Shown: piece after piece, positions 29,317 through 38,573 of the stretch | Position numbering within the stretch: the first letter of the stretch is position 1 | Layout of the letters: each line of letters starts with the position of its first letter | Virus record (IMG/VR): IMGVR_UViG_3300027754_004967 | Span: 1 to 63,651 of that record | Reading direction: 5' to 3' (one strand) | Source: a virus | Length of the DNA: 63,651 nucleotides | Made by a program: the position numbers and the translations under genes | The notes under the pieces: model-generated | What the model saw: only the letters and a program-made list of their open reading frames with translations | What the model was told of the DNA's origin: nothing | Databases searched by the model: none

Positions 29317-30228
29317 ATGTTCAGCAGCCCATTTACAGAGCCGAAGAAGCCTGAGTTTAAGATAGTATTTGTCCAAGACTTTTTTCTCTCTGATCTTGTC
29401 GGAGGAGCTGAGTTGTCGATGGACGCTCTTCATAGATCAGCTCCAGTCCCATTTGCTGGGATCAGGTCAGGTCAGGTCACCCTGGAGATGATAGAGACTC
29501 ACCGGGACTGTCACTGGGTTTTTGGGAATTTTGCTCAACTGAATCCAGCACTTATCCAGTACTTTTCAGTGTCTAAAATTAGCTACTCCGTATTCGAGCA
29601 TGACTATAAGTTTTGTAGATGGAGATCGGTAGAGAGGCATCTGACCGAGGGAGGAGAGGAATGTCACTGTGAGTCTGAGATCTGGGGCAAGCTCATTGAG
29701 AGATTCTACATTAACGCGAAGCAAGTCTGGTTCTGTTCCCAGCGTCATATGCAGCGGTATTTTGACAGATTTCCAAGTCTAAAAACAGCTAACTGTGAAG
29801 TTCTATCTGCAGTATTTGGAGAGGACTTTTTTCTCAAGATTGTTCCTCTTATCGAGTCGATACCTTCCAGAAAGAAAGCTGGGTGGTTGACTCTCGACTC
29901 TGATTCTTGGATCAAGGGAACTGATGATGCTAAGAAGTGGCTGGTAGAAAACAATAAAGAACACACTCTGATCAAGAACCTATCACCTGATCAAGTCCTT
30001 GAGCTGATGGCAAACTCTGAAGGTTTTGTTTGCCTTCCTCGTGGTGCTGACGTTTCAAATCGAATGGTAACCGAAGCGCGTCTTCTTGGATGTCAGATCG
30101 TTACTAACGAGAACGTCCAACATGTCGGAGAGGAGTGGCTTGAGAATCCTGATGTGAACTTCACTCTTCAGTGGCTCTATAATAGAAGAGAAGTTTTTTG
30201 GAAGAGAACTTTGGAGTTTGTATCTTGA
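29317..30228 (+). CDS. Glycosyltransferase, GT-B (GT4-like)
   Basis: The 303-residue product has an N-terminal strand (IVFVQDFFLSDLVGGAE) and a C-terminal sugar-nucleotide-type segment (DVSNRMVTEARLLGCQIV) typical of GT4 enzymes, but lacks the common EGFG-x3-E motif. It is the first gene of the island and overlaps the next one by four bases. It would transfer a sugar from a nucleotide donor; donor and acceptor are unknown. Confidence 0.75.
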   Translation: MFSSPFTEPKKPEFKIVFVQDFFLSDLVGGAELSMDALHRSAPVPFAGIRSGQVTLEMIETHRDCHWVFGNFAQLNPALIQYFSVSKISYSVFEHDYKFCRWRSVERHLTEGGEECHCESEIWGKLIERFYINAKQVWFCSQRHMQRYFDRFPSLKTANCEVLSAVFGEDFFLKIVPLIESIPSRKKAGWLTLDSDSWIKGTDDAKKWLVENNKEHTLIKNLSPDQVLELMANSEGFVCLPRGADVSNRMVTEARLLGCQIVTNENVQHVGEEWLENPDVNFTLQWLYNRREVFWKRTLEFVS

Positions 30229-30983
30229 CTCGGTTCATGATAACTGTCCCGGTGAGAAATGCAGGTCCCTGGATACAGAGATGCCTTGACTCGGTTGCAA
30301 GTCAGCAGTATGAAGGAGACTGGACCTGCGCTGTGATCGATGATGCATCGACCGATGACACATGGGAAAAAATAGTTTCCTACATCAATCTTCTTGGACC
30401 TGATCTCTCGAAAAAGTTTCTTATGAAAAGAAACAGCTCACGTCTTGGAATAATGAGAAACTTTATCGAAGGATACAAGATGCAATCTTGTGAAAGCTTT
30501 CCTGAAGCTGTTCTCATCAACCTGGACGGAGATGACTGGCTCTATAGCCCCGCAGTCCTTCACATCTTAGATTATGCTTACAGATCAACTGGATGTCTGG
30601 TTACGTGGGGAAGTTACGTTGAGTGGCCCTTTGGAGAGGTTGGAAAGTTTAGCACACCAATCGACCCTAGCCTTCATCTCAGCGGCAATTACAGAAAGGC
30701 TCAGTGGAGCACGTCGCATCTAAGGACGTACAAGTCCCATCTGTGGTCAAAGATTAGAGATGAGGATTTCAAAGACAACAACGGCAATTACTTTATGGCA
30801 AGCTGCGATCTAGCGATCATGTTTCCTCTGATCGAGATGGCAAGGGAGAGATCTTGCTTCATACCGAACATTCTTCTTTGCTACAATCGCATGAATCCCG
30901 CAGCCGAGCATCTGAGCTCAAGAAATGAGCAGCTCTCGAATGAGGCTCTGATCAGATCAAGGAAGCCGTACGATAAGATCTGA
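30225..30983 (+). CDS. Family 2-type glycosyltransferase (GT-A)
   Basis: I chose the TTG at 30225, eight bases after GGAG, which overlaps the upstream stop codon. MITVPVRNAG begins the fold, DDASTDDTW (about 40) binds the nucleotide, and NLDGDDW (about 105) is the DxD-type metal site. The 252-residue length suits a single GT-A domain. It is probably part of a chain-building set with the neighbouring transferases. Confidence 0.87.
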   Translation: MTRFMITVPVRNAGPWIQRCLDSVASQQYEGDWTCAVIDDASTDDTWEKIVSYINLLGPDLSKKFLMKRNSSRLGIMRNFIEGYKMQSCESFPEAVLINLDGDDWLYSPAVLHILDYAYRSTGCLVTWGSYVEWPFGEVGKFSTPIDPSLHLSGNYRKAQWSTSHLRTYKSHLWSKIRDEDFKDNNGNYFMASCDLAIMFPLIEMARERSCFIPNILLCYNRMNPAAEHLSSRNEQLSNEALIRSRKPYDKI

Positions 30984-31061
30984 GAGATAATCAGCAAAAC
31001 AACGGAACAACCAGCTTTGTCGTTGTAGAGTTGAATGAAAATATCCAAACAAAGGAGAAGC

Positions 31062-31916
31062 ATGCAAAAAGACCAGAAGCTTATTTTAGTCACTGGCGGA
31101 ACCGGTTTTCTTGGCGAAAAGTTAGTTGAGAAGCTCCTTTCTCAAGGAGATAGAGTGAGAATTATCTCAAGAAACGAGGGAAAGCTCATTATGCTCAAGG
31201 AGCGATTCCCAAGCATCGAAATTTTTACCGGTGATATCGCGAATGAATTTGACTCGCATCAAGCGTGCAAGGGAGTCAACGCGGTTTACCATTTAGCTGC
31301 TTACAAGCATGTTGGGATGGCTGAGAAGCACGGTCTTGAGTGCACTAGAAGCAATGTTGTCGGAACTATCAACATTCTCAATGAGTCTTTGCGGAATAAG
31401 TTTGATTTTGTGATTGGAATTAGCACTGATAAGGCGGCCCAAGTCTCTGGAACCTACGGAGCTACAAAGCTTCTCATGGAAAGACTTTTCCTTCAGTTTG
31501 AAGAGCTAAATCCTGACACTAAGTACCGAATCGTCCGGTATGGAAACGTCCTCTACTCTACTGGTTCGGTGCTTTGTAAGTGGAAGGATAAGATCCAGAA
31601 TGGTGAACAGGTAATAGTAACGGAGCCCACTGCAACTCGTTTTTTCTGGACTCGAGAGCAAGCCATCGATCTGATCTTTCAGTGCTTAAGAGAGGCCAAG
31701 AATTCCAGTCCTTGGGTTCCTGAGATGAAAGCGATGAGTGTTGGAGATCTTCTTGATGCGATGATCAAGAAGTACGCTAAAGCTGGTACTACGATAGACG
31801 TCAAGACGATCGGTCTCCAGCAAGGAGAGAATCTTCACGAGAAGATACTCGAGCAGGGTCCAAGCTCAAACGATGTTGAGAGATTCACTTTGCAAGAAAT
31901 CATGGAACTGATCTAA
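31062..31916 (+). CDS. UDP-sugar 4,6-dehydratase-like SDR (PseB/CapD group)
   Basis: The ATG at 31062 has AAGGAG upstream. The 284-residue protein shows the NAD-binding TGGTGFLG (about 11-18), GISTDKAA (about 121-128) and YGATK (about 132-136). Members convert UDP-GlcNAc or related sugars to 4-keto-6-deoxy sugars. It is somewhat short for the family and has Tyr in the YxxxK site where many PseB/FlaA1 members have Met. It would supply a keto-deoxy sugar to downstream enzymes. Confidence 0.85.
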   Translation: MQKDQKLILVTGGTGFLGEKLVEKLLSQGDRVRIISRNEGKLIMLKERFPSIEIFTGDIANEFDSHQACKGVNAVYHLAAYKHVGMAEKHGLECTRSNVVGTINILNESLRNKFDFVIGISTDKAAQVSGTYGATKLLMERLFLQFEELNPDTKYRIVRYGNVLYSTGSVLCKWKDKIQNGEQVIVTEPTATRFFWTREQAIDLIFQCLREAKNSSPWVPEMKAMSVGDLLDAMIKKYAKAGTTIDVKTIGLQQGENLHEKILEQGPSSNDVERFTLQEIMELI

Positions 31917-33685
31917 TGACAAAAATCAGGCACATTATACCGCTATGCGATGAAACTCTAGACGCCGTAAGGGTCACCTCTTATCTGTTCGAGAAGTACT
32001 GGCCTGGTCATGAGATCGATTTTATCGGGTTCTCTCATCCAAGCTACACTCTTCCAGAAAATCACAGGTTCATCTCGATTGCTCCGAAGCAAGAGGGAGG
32101 ATCTAAGAAGTGGACGAGATATATCGCTGAGTACGTCAATAGTGTGACTGACGAATTTTTGATCTTCTCGCTGGATGATTTTTTCCCATGCTGCTCGCTT
32201 GATGAGCAGATGTTCTCTGTTATCGTAGAAAAGATGAAAGATAACAGTAACATCGGAAGATTTTGCCTTAGCTACGATGCATTTAATTACTGCTCCCATA
32301 AGCTCGTTGAGATGAGGGACGGATACGGTATAATCTCAATAGACAAGGGAGCTCTCTACAGAATCAGCACTCAACCAGCTCTGTGGAGAAAAGATTACCT
32401 GCTCAAGTTCCTTGAGCATGATTGGTCTCCATGGAACTTTGAGATTGACGGCAGCTACCTTTCGTCAACTTTCAAAGAAGAAGTTTATGGAACCGCTGAC
32501 CCGACTTTCGAAAAAGTTCCCTCGAGATGGGTCAATAAGGGTTCGGTCTCGAGGCAGTGCCCAGGCAGAGTGAACGTTCTTGGACTGTCATTTGAGGCAA
32601 TAATTGACCTGCTAATGAAGGGATTTTACACAGAAAGTCAGCTTCAGTGGGGAATGTGGGGAGGGCCTCAACCTGTTCCTCATTTCTATGATTTAGGTGG
32701 ATTCAGCTTTCATCCGAAATACATGCCGCCGCATGAGGCTTCTCCCTCAAACTGGCGAGAGTTTTATAGGATGTACGAGAAGCCTGATCCTGCTTACGCG
32801 GGGGTAGAGCAACCGATGATTGTCAATCTTTTTGACAAGCATTTTATCCATACGGTAAACTTGCCGGACTACGGGTTTGTCTCTGCGAATGGAGAACCTA
32901 TCCCTCGTACAAAGAAGATCATATATCAACCGTATCATCAAAGCTTTAGAGACTATTCTGGAATTACAATTTTCACAGATCACTTCATTAACAAAGAATT
33001 TGTAAATTCTATCGATTGTAAGACCAAGATAGCCTGGATCATGGAGCCTCCTGAAATTCATGGTTTCGCTTACCAGAATCTGATCGGAATGATTGAAGAC
33101 TTTGATTATGTCTTCACGTTCGATCAGAGGTTGATCGACAAGTACAAAAATTGCCGTCTCATGCCCCTCTCTCACGTTAGAATTAAAGAAGAAGAGTGGA
33201 AAATTCATAATAAGAGCAAGAGAGTTTCTATGATAGCAAGCAACAAGATCATAACGGAGGGTCACGCTCTTCGTCATGAGATCGCAAAAAAGCTATCTGA
33301 AAAGCACGGGATAGATCTTTGGGGAAGCGGTTATAACCCATTCCCAGTTCATGGTGCTGTTAATGCTCTAAAAGATTACATGTTCTCCATTGTGATTGAG
33401 AACGTAAAGATGGATACTTGGTTCGCAAAAATAGCGGATTCTATGATAACTGGGACAGTTCCAATTTTCTGGGGCAGCCAGAAAGTGAATGAACATTTCA
33501 ATGAAAGAGGAATCATTCACTTTAATTCTTTAGAAGAACTTGACAGTATCCTCGAAAATCTGACGGAAGATGATTACTATTCTCGTATGGATTACATCAA
33601 AGAAAATTTTGAGATTGTCAAGAAGAGCTTCTGGAACACTGACGAACAGATCTATAACACAATCAAGAGCGTGATGAATGAGTAA
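31916..33685 (+). CDS. Two-domain glycosyltransferase with C-terminal GT10 fucosyltransferase
   Basis: The 589-residue protein appears to be a fusion. The N-terminal roughly 270 residues contain FLIFSLDDFFP, a GT-A-like acidic site. The C-terminal part contains KDYMFSIVIENVKMDTWFAKI (split motif) and DSMITGTVPIFWGSQKV, the signature of GT10 alpha-1,3/1,4-fucosyltransferases. It would add two sugars in sequence, one likely from GDP-fucose or a GDP-deoxysugar. The island also encodes GDP-mannose dehydratase to make such donors. The N-terminal domain is not assignable to a numbered family by eye. Confidence 0.85.
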   Translation: MTKIRHIIPLCDETLDAVRVTSYLFEKYWPGHEIDFIGFSHPSYTLPENHRFISIAPKQEGGSKKWTRYIAEYVNSVTDEFLIFSLDDFFPCCSLDEQMFSVIVEKMKDNSNIGRFCLSYDAFNYCSHKLVEMRDGYGIISIDKGALYRISTQPALWRKDYLLKFLEHDWSPWNFEIDGSYLSSTFKEEVYGTADPTFEKVPSRWVNKGSVSRQCPGRVNVLGLSFEAIIDLLMKGFYTESQLQWGMWGGPQPVPHFYDLGGFSFHPKYMPPHEASPSNWREFYRMYEKPDPAYAGVEQPMIVNLFDKHFIHTVNLPDYGFVSANGEPIPRTKKIIYQPYHQSFRDYSGITIFTDHFINKEFVNSIDCKTKIAWIMEPPEIHGFAYQNLIGMIEDFDYVFTFDQRLIDKYKNCRLMPLSHVRIKEEEWKIHNKSKRVSMIASNKIITEGHALRHEIAKKLSEKHGIDLWGSGYNPFPVHGAVNALKDYMFSIVIENVKMDTWFAKIADSMITGTVPIFWGSQKVNEHFNERGIIHFNSLEELDSILENLTEDDYYSRMDYIKENFEIVKKSFWNTDEQIYNTIKSVMNE

Positions 33686-34412
33686 AGAGTTTATTAGTGT
33701 TCTTTGTCCGACCCACAAGAGACCAGAGCTGCAGAGACGTTTTGCAGAGTTTGTTTTCAAGAATTGCTCTGATCCGTCAATGATGGAAATTGTTTTTGGA
33801 ATCGACAACAACGACACAGCTGCGCTTGAAGTTGCTGACGAACTCAAGCTTCGATTTGGAGACGAAAGAATAGCAGTGAAGCTATTTGAGCCCGGCGAGA
33901 AGATGAGCAATTTTGCAAATCTTTGCTTCTCCATCGCAAAGGGTGATATCGTTGCGAACGTTGCCGATGACGTTGTTTTCAGATCCCAGAACTGGGATGT
34001 TGTCGCTCGTGAAGCTTTTGGTCTTTTCAAAGATAAGATAATTCTTCTTTGGTCAGATGATGGTCTGTGGAACGGAGAGCTTGCTTCTCACACTTTTGTC
34101 CACAGAAACTGGGTCAAAGCTCTTGGGTACGTTAATCCTCCCTACTTTGTTGCCGACTGGACCGACAAGTGGAATCAGGAAATCGCTGTTTCGATAGGAC
34201 GAGGAATTTTCGTACCTAATAGAGAGCATCTTTTCCTAGAGCACATGCACGTTGAAGCTGGTAAAATGGAGAAGGATGAGACTCATTTGAAGACTAGAGC
34301 TTTGGCTGATAAACAAAATGGGCACTTTCTTTACAATACTCCTGAGCTTGTTGCAAAACGCAATGAAGATCGTCTAAAATTGATCAAATTCATAGAGGAA
34401 AACAATGAGTAG
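33678..34412 (+). CDS. Glycosyltransferase, GT-A-like
   Basis: The 244-residue protein begins FISVLCPTHKRPE and has NVADDV (about 94-99), a probable DxD-type site, and a HMHVEAGK segment late. It overlaps the previous gene by eight bases and the next by eight. It probably adds one sugar in the same glycan; the specificity is unknown. Confidence 0.8.
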   Translation: MSKEFISVLCPTHKRPELQRRFAEFVFKNCSDPSMMEIVFGIDNNDTAALEVADELKLRFGDERIAVKLFEPGEKMSNFANLCFSIAKGDIVANVADDVVFRSQNWDVVAREAFGLFKDKIILLWSDDGLWNGELASHTFVHRNWVKALGYVNPPYFVADWTDKWNQEIAVSIGRGIFVPNREHLFLEHMHVEAGKMEKDETHLKTRALADKQNGHFLYNTPELVAKRNEDRLKLIKFIEENNE

Positions 34413-34806
34413 AAAGTATTTGCCAACTTTCGCTGAGCTGATAGATCGTCTTTCTATCACACAGCTGAAAGAGGTTTTCATCACGGATCATAAGGACGAA
34501 TACTCTCAGGAGATCAGAGACATCTGTCATGATATCCAAGAGTGCCTTGACAGCAACGATGGTAAGATCACCGCCGACACGGTAAGAGCCATTGTGGTTC
34601 TTTCTCAGATGAATCTTCACATCTGGCATAACGAGTCTAACTATCGAAAGGGCATCAAGGATGGCAATAACCTTGAGCTGACCCATGGACTGAATGGGAT
34701 CAGAAACACAGCGAAGAACAAGATACAGGAAGCTGTGGGTGGTCGAAAGGATTACAAGATTGATTGTCTTGCTGCAGATTTCAAAGATTGGGAGGTAAGT
34801 TGGTAA
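34405..34806 (+). CDS. DUF4254-like hypothetical protein
   Basis: The 133-residue protein has TFAELIDRLSITQLKE near its start and QMNLHIWHNES near 73-83, a pattern I associate with DUF4254 proteins found beside glycan genes. It is helical, without catalytic motifs that I can name. Its stop overlaps the ATG of the DJ-1-like gene (TAATG). Confidence 0.65.
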   Translation: MSRKYLPTFAELIDRLSITQLKEVFITDHKDEYSQEIRDICHDIQECLDSNDGKITADTVRAIVVLSQMNLHIWHNESNYRKGIKDGNNLELTHGLNGIRNTAKNKIQEAVGGRKDYKIDCLAADFKDWEVSW

Positions 34807-35336
34807 TGTCAAAGAAAGCTATTCTTCTAACTCACGAAGGTTATCAGGACCATGAGGTCATCTACCCTTATTATCGTTTGACTGAGGACGATTATGAGGT
34901 TGAGATTATGTCAAACAAGAGGGGTCGTTTCTACGGAATCCTCGGGACCTACATGAACGGAACTCATCTAACGACGGATCTCGATAATCCAGAGATCCAT
35001 GATCGGTTGCTCGAGTACGATATGCTCGTTATTCCAGGCGGTGTCAAGGCACTTGAGTATCTTCGTCAGGAGAAGAATGTCCTCGATTTCATTGCTGAGT
35101 GGAATCGTCGTGGCAAGGTCATTGCCTGCATTTGTCACGGTGCTCAGCTGTTGATTTCTGCAAAGATCGTTAAGGGCCGCGACATCTCTGGTTACTACAG
35201 CATCAAGGATGATATTGAGAATGCTGGCGCTCGTTATGTCGATGCTGCAGCCGTAGTTTCCGATAACATCGTAACTTCGCCTCATTACAAGCACATGGGA
35301 CCTTGGATGAAGCGAGCGATTGATCTAGTCAAATGA
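34806..35336 (+). CDS. DJ-1/PfpI-family protein
   Basis: The ATG at 34806 has GGGAGG upstream. The 176-residue protein has VIPGG (about 77-81) and the nucleophile-elbow ACICHGAQ (about 106-113), with HGLIR-type surroundings typical of DJ-1/PfpI. Members act as glyoxalase, deglycase or stress proteins. It could protect sugar intermediates from reactive carbonyls. It overlaps the cupin gene by four bases. Confidence 0.88.
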   Translation: MSKKAILLTHEGYQDHEVIYPYYRLTEDDYEVEIMSNKRGRFYGILGTYMNGTHLTTDLDNPEIHDRLLEYDMLVIPGGVKALEYLRQEKNVLDFIAEWNRRGKVIACICHGAQLLISAKIVKGRDISGYYSIKDDIENAGARYVDAAAVVSDNIVTSPHYKHMGPWMKRAIDLVK

Positions 35337-35998
35337 ATTACAAGAGTAACGTAGTTAAGAAGCCATGGGGCTACGAGTATCTCGCATATGAGAACGATAA
35401 AGTAGCTCTATGGTTTTTAAAGATTCTTCGTGACCAGCAAACTTCCATGCACTGTCATCCGAACAAGACGACGGGGCTGATGGTCGTCGCTGGTCAAGCC
35501 GAAGTATCATTTTTAGCTGACTCCGTTAAACTCTCAAATTCTGAAAAGATCATGATTCGCAAGGGTCTTTTCCACTCGACAAGAGCTCATCATGGACATC
35601 TATCTCTCTTTGAGATTGAGACACCTGTTGACAAGCATGATCTCGTAAGGCTCCGTGACAGTTACGGCAGAACCGGCCAGCCTTACGAGGACGAGTCATA
35701 CGAGTACCCCAAAGAGTCAGAGTGTCTTTGGATAAAAGAGCCAGAACCAGGAAAAAGCGAAATCTATAACTTTGATGGGCAAGTGATCAAAGTTCTTGGA
35801 ATAAAAACAATTGATGATCTTAAAGAAGCCTCAAGTTCGTCAAATGTAATGTTCTTGAAGGGTGGTCTTTTGACCGAGTACGGAGTCGCAGTGGCCAGTC
35901 CTGGTGACATTGTCTCGAGCAATGTGCTTCATCGTTTGCTTGAAGTGTTTGATAAAATCGAAGAAGGAACAATAGTATTGACTCACGAAGGTGAGTAA
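35333..35998 (+). CDS. Cupin protein (mannose-6-phosphate isomerase type II-like)
   Basis: The 221-residue protein shows the cupin motif MHCHPNKTTGLMVVAGQAEV (about 38-57) and a second motif around HSTRAHHG (about 83-90), giving His ligands for a metal. WGYEYLAYEN near the start resembles the sugar-phosphate isomerase/nucleotidyltransferase-associated cupins. It likely isomerises a sugar phosphate that feeds GDP-mannose synthesis. Confidence 0.8.
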   Translation: MNYKSNVVKKPWGYEYLAYENDKVALWFLKILRDQQTSMHCHPNKTTGLMVVAGQAEVSFLADSVKLSNSEKIMIRKGLFHSTRAHHGHLSLFEIETPVDKHDLVRLRDSYGRTGQPYEDESYEYPKESECLWIKEPEPGKSEIYNFDGQVIKVLGIKTIDDLKEASSSSNVMFLKGGLLTEYGVAVASPGDIVSSNVLHRLLEVFDKIEEGTIVLTHEGE

Positions 35999-36390
35999 TG
36001 AAAGAGAAGGAAGTTCCTCCTGGGTTTGAGAGTGAAGTAGATAACATCGCTATTGATTTTGATGGTGTGATTCACGATTTTAGTAAAGGGTGGCATGATG
36101 GAACATGCTACGGAGATCCTTTACCAGGTTCTCTTGACGCTTTGAGAAGTCTCTCAAAGAGATTCAATATCGTAATCTTCACCGCAAAAGCGAAGCCGAA
36201 TAGACCGCTTGTCGACGGAAAGACAGGACATCAGCTTGTTTCAGAGTGGCTTGACAAGCATGGTGTCCTGTCTTGCATTCGTGAGATAACGAGCGAGAAG
36301 CCACGTGCCCAGCTGTACATTGACGATAAAGGTTATAGATTTGAAAGCTGGGAGAGCACAATGAGATACATCGAGGAAAATCATGAGTGA
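35998..36390 (+). CDS. HAD-superfamily hydrolase
   Basis: The 130-residue protein has the HAD nucleophile motif DFDGVIHD (about 19-26), IFTAKAKP (about 58) as motif II, and a late YIDDKGY (about 105-111) as motif IV. It is a small cap-less phosphatase. In a heptose pathway it could act like GmhB, but the family is broad. It overlaps both neighbours. Confidence 0.85.
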   Translation: MKEKEVPPGFESEVDNIAIDFDGVIHDFSKGWHDGTCYGDPLPGSLDALRSLSKRFNIVIFTAKAKPNRPLVDGKTGHQLVSEWLDKHGVLSCIREITSEKPRAQLYIDDKGYRFESWESTMRYIEENHE

Positions 36391-37216
36391 TTTTAGACTG
36401 AACGTATTTAGAAGAGCTTCTCTCTGCAGAAATTTTGAGAAGAAAGTTTTTGACTTAATCCGAGCAGGGACTTTCAAATTTCCAATTTATCTGTCAGCTG
36501 GGCAGGAATACACTGCTTCAACATTGTCCGAGGTTCTCTCTCAAAAGAGAATCGAACCCAACATATTCATACAGCACCGTGGTCATTCAACGTATCTGTC
36601 TTTTGACGCTCCAATTGAGCAACTGGCGGATGAGCTCTTGGGTCTTAAGACTGGTTGTTCTAATGGGATGGGAGGCTCAGCCTCCATACAATCCAGAGAA
36701 AAGAAGATATTCGGACATGACGGTCTGATGGGAAGCCAGGTTCCAATAGCGGTGGGTCACTGCTATTCAACGAAGAACCCCACCGTTGTTTTCATGGGAG
36801 ATGCATCTGCCGAGGAAGACTACGCTCTTGGAGCTCTTGGCTGGGCTGCAACTAAGAAGCTTCCAATTCTTTTCATCGTTGAAGACAACAATCTCTCAAT
36901 TCTCACTGAGAAAAAGATTAGAAGGTCATGGGAAATGCACGATGTTGCCATGTCTTTTGGCATGAAAGGCATGAACATTGACGATGATCCGATGACAATT
37001 AAAGATGCATTGGAAGGAGCGTTTGATGGTCCAATGCTTTTAAACGTGAATACTCACAGAAAGTTCTGGCATGCTGGCGCTGGAATTGACGATGATAGCA
37101 TTTTCGATAGATACGAAAATGAAATGTCAATTATCGGTGACTCTGCAAGAGAGATTGATCAACAGACCAAGCAAAGGGTTGAAAAAATATGGCAAGAACG
37201 GTTAGAGAGACGATAA
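36383..37216 (+). CDS. TPP-dependent dehydrogenase E1 alpha-like subunit
   Basis: The 277-residue protein has HRGHSTYL (about 55-62), GMGGSASI (about 92-99), and the thiamine-diphosphate motif starting GDASAEEDYALGALGWA (about 139-155) and ending EDNN. This is the alpha subunit of a pyruvate-dehydrogenase-type E1 enzyme. The partner beta subunit is next, overlapping by 28 bases. No E2 or E3 gene is present, so it probably transfers a two-carbon unit to a sugar rather than feeding the citric acid cycle. Such E1 pairs build branched-chain sugars in some antibiotic clusters. Confidence 0.9.
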   Translation: MSDFRLNVFRRASLCRNFEKKVFDLIRAGTFKFPIYLSAGQEYTASTLSEVLSQKRIEPNIFIQHRGHSTYLSFDAPIEQLADELLGLKTGCSNGMGGSASIQSREKKIFGHDGLMGSQVPIAVGHCYSTKNPTVVFMGDASAEEDYALGALGWAATKKLPILFIVEDNNLSILTEKKIRRSWEMHDVAMSFGMKGMNIDDDPMTIKDALEGAFDGPMLLNVNTHRKFWHAGAGIDDDSIFDRYENEMSIIGDSAREIDQQTKQRVEKIWQERLERR

Positions 37217-38094
37217 AGAGCTTGACTCGTTCACACCTTGAGAAGGGTGGTAGATGCTTCGGGCAGTGCCTCACTGCAGTTGGTTGGGTGGGTGGAACTT
37301 TGCCTGAGCTTTATGAAGAAGACGGAATGGTCGAGTTTTCTATGGCCGATGTTGCTGGCGGAGCGATAGCCACAGGAATCGCATTAGCTGGAGAAAGACC
37401 GATCTACGTTGTTCGATATCAAGGCTTTCAGTGGTACAACGCTCCGTCTATTATCAACTACGCTGCAAAGTCAAACGATATTTGGGGAATTCCTTGCCCA
37501 ATCTTCGTAAGAAGCATCGCCATGGAAGGTGGAGTCGGACCCGTAGCTGGTTCTTCCCATCATTCTCTGTATGATAGGATGCCTGGTCTTAAGATCGCTG
37601 CTCCTATGACTCCGAATGAGTACGAGAGCGTGTATGAGAGCTTCATGAATGATGATGTTCCTTATTACGTTTCCGAGCATAGAAAGAGTTATGACAACAC
37701 TCGAGAGCTGGAAGATTTCATTCATGAGGATGCAGACATTACGCTTCTCCCAATTTCAGTCACTCGATTCGCAGCTGAAGAAGCTAGAGCTGCTCTTGAG
37801 AAATTGGGCTACAAAGTGAATATTGTCCACCAGATGTGGATTAAGCCCTTTTCCTCAAAGGAAAAGTCAATTGAAGCTTTGCTACGATCAAAGTATGGTG
37901 GGATAGTTCTTGATGATGACTATGAGCAGGGGGTGGCTTCAAGCCTCGCGCATCAGCTAATGTTAAGCTCAAAGAAAGATGTTCACACTCTTTGCATTGA
38001 GAACAGAACAGCAGGTTTCCACCCGGACGTTGACGTATTTCCTCCGAATTGTGAAAGAATTGTTGAGAAGTCTCTTTCGGTTCTGAGATCATGA
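37189..38094 (+). CDS. TPP-dependent dehydrogenase E1 beta-like subunit
   Basis: The 301-residue protein has FSMADVAGGAIATGIALAG (about 47-65), RYQGFQWYNAP and a C-terminal transketolase-like segment (GIVLDDDYEQGVASSLAHQL). It pairs with the alpha subunit to form the E1 active site at the interface. The overlap of the two genes implies coupled translation in equal amounts. The reaction is inferred to be acyl transfer to a 4-keto sugar. Confidence 0.9.
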   Translation: MARTVRETIKSLTRSHLEKGGRCFGQCLTAVGWVGGTLPELYEEDGMVEFSMADVAGGAIATGIALAGERPIYVVRYQGFQWYNAPSIINYAAKSNDIWGIPCPIFVRSIAMEGGVGPVAGSSHHSLYDRMPGLKIAAPMTPNEYESVYESFMNDDVPYYVSEHRKSYDNTRELEDFIHEDADITLLPISVTRFAAEEARAALEKLGYKVNIVHQMWIKPFSSKEKSIEALLRSKYGGIVLDDDYEQGVASSLAHQLMLSSKKDVHTLCIENRTAGFHPDVDVFPPNCERIVEKSLSVLRS

Positions 38095-38573
38095 AGTTCA
38101 AAGAAGTCAAGGTAATAAATCCTGATTTTCATTCTGATTACAGAGGCGATTTGTGGACACTGTGGAAGCAAGGAGAGACTTGTCCTGGGGTTAACTTCAA
38201 TCATGACAAAGTCTCTTCTTCTAGAAAGAATGTTCTTCGTGGAATTCATGGAGACAATAAATCAACGAAGCTGATAACTTGTCTTCACGGAGAAGTCTAT
38301 TTTGTGGTTGTTGACAATCGACCCGAATCAGAAACATATTTGCAATGGGATTGGACAATACTTTCTGAGCACAACAAGAGAATGGTTCTCGTTCCTCCCA
38401 GATTCGGAAACGGCTTCTACACTCTAAGCGAGCAATCTGTTTTCTATTACAAGTGGTCATATGAAGGAAAGTACCCTGACGTTGCAGATCAATTCACTTT
38501 AAGATGGAACGACAGTAGAATAGCGATAGATTGGCCTAGCGAAAATCCAATACTACAGTTGAGGGACAAATAA
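38091..38573 (+). CDS. dTDP-4-dehydrorhamnose 3,5-epimerase-like (RmlC family)
   Basis: The 160-residue cupin-fold protein has SRKNVLRGIHGD (about 44-55) in place of the RGLHYQ motif and VPPRFGNGFYTLSE (about 102-115) as the conserved C-terminal motif. It would epimerise a 4-keto-6-deoxy sugar at C3 and/or C5. It overlaps both neighbours, placing it in the keto-sugar pathway. Confidence 0.88.
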   Translation: MKFKEVKVINPDFHSDYRGDLWTLWKQGETCPGVNFNHDKVSSSRKNVLRGIHGDNKSTKLITCLHGEVYFVVVDNRPESETYLQWDWTILSEHNKRMVLVPPRFGNGFYTLSEQSVFYYKWSYEGKYPDVADQFTLRWNDSRIAIDWPSENPILQLRDK

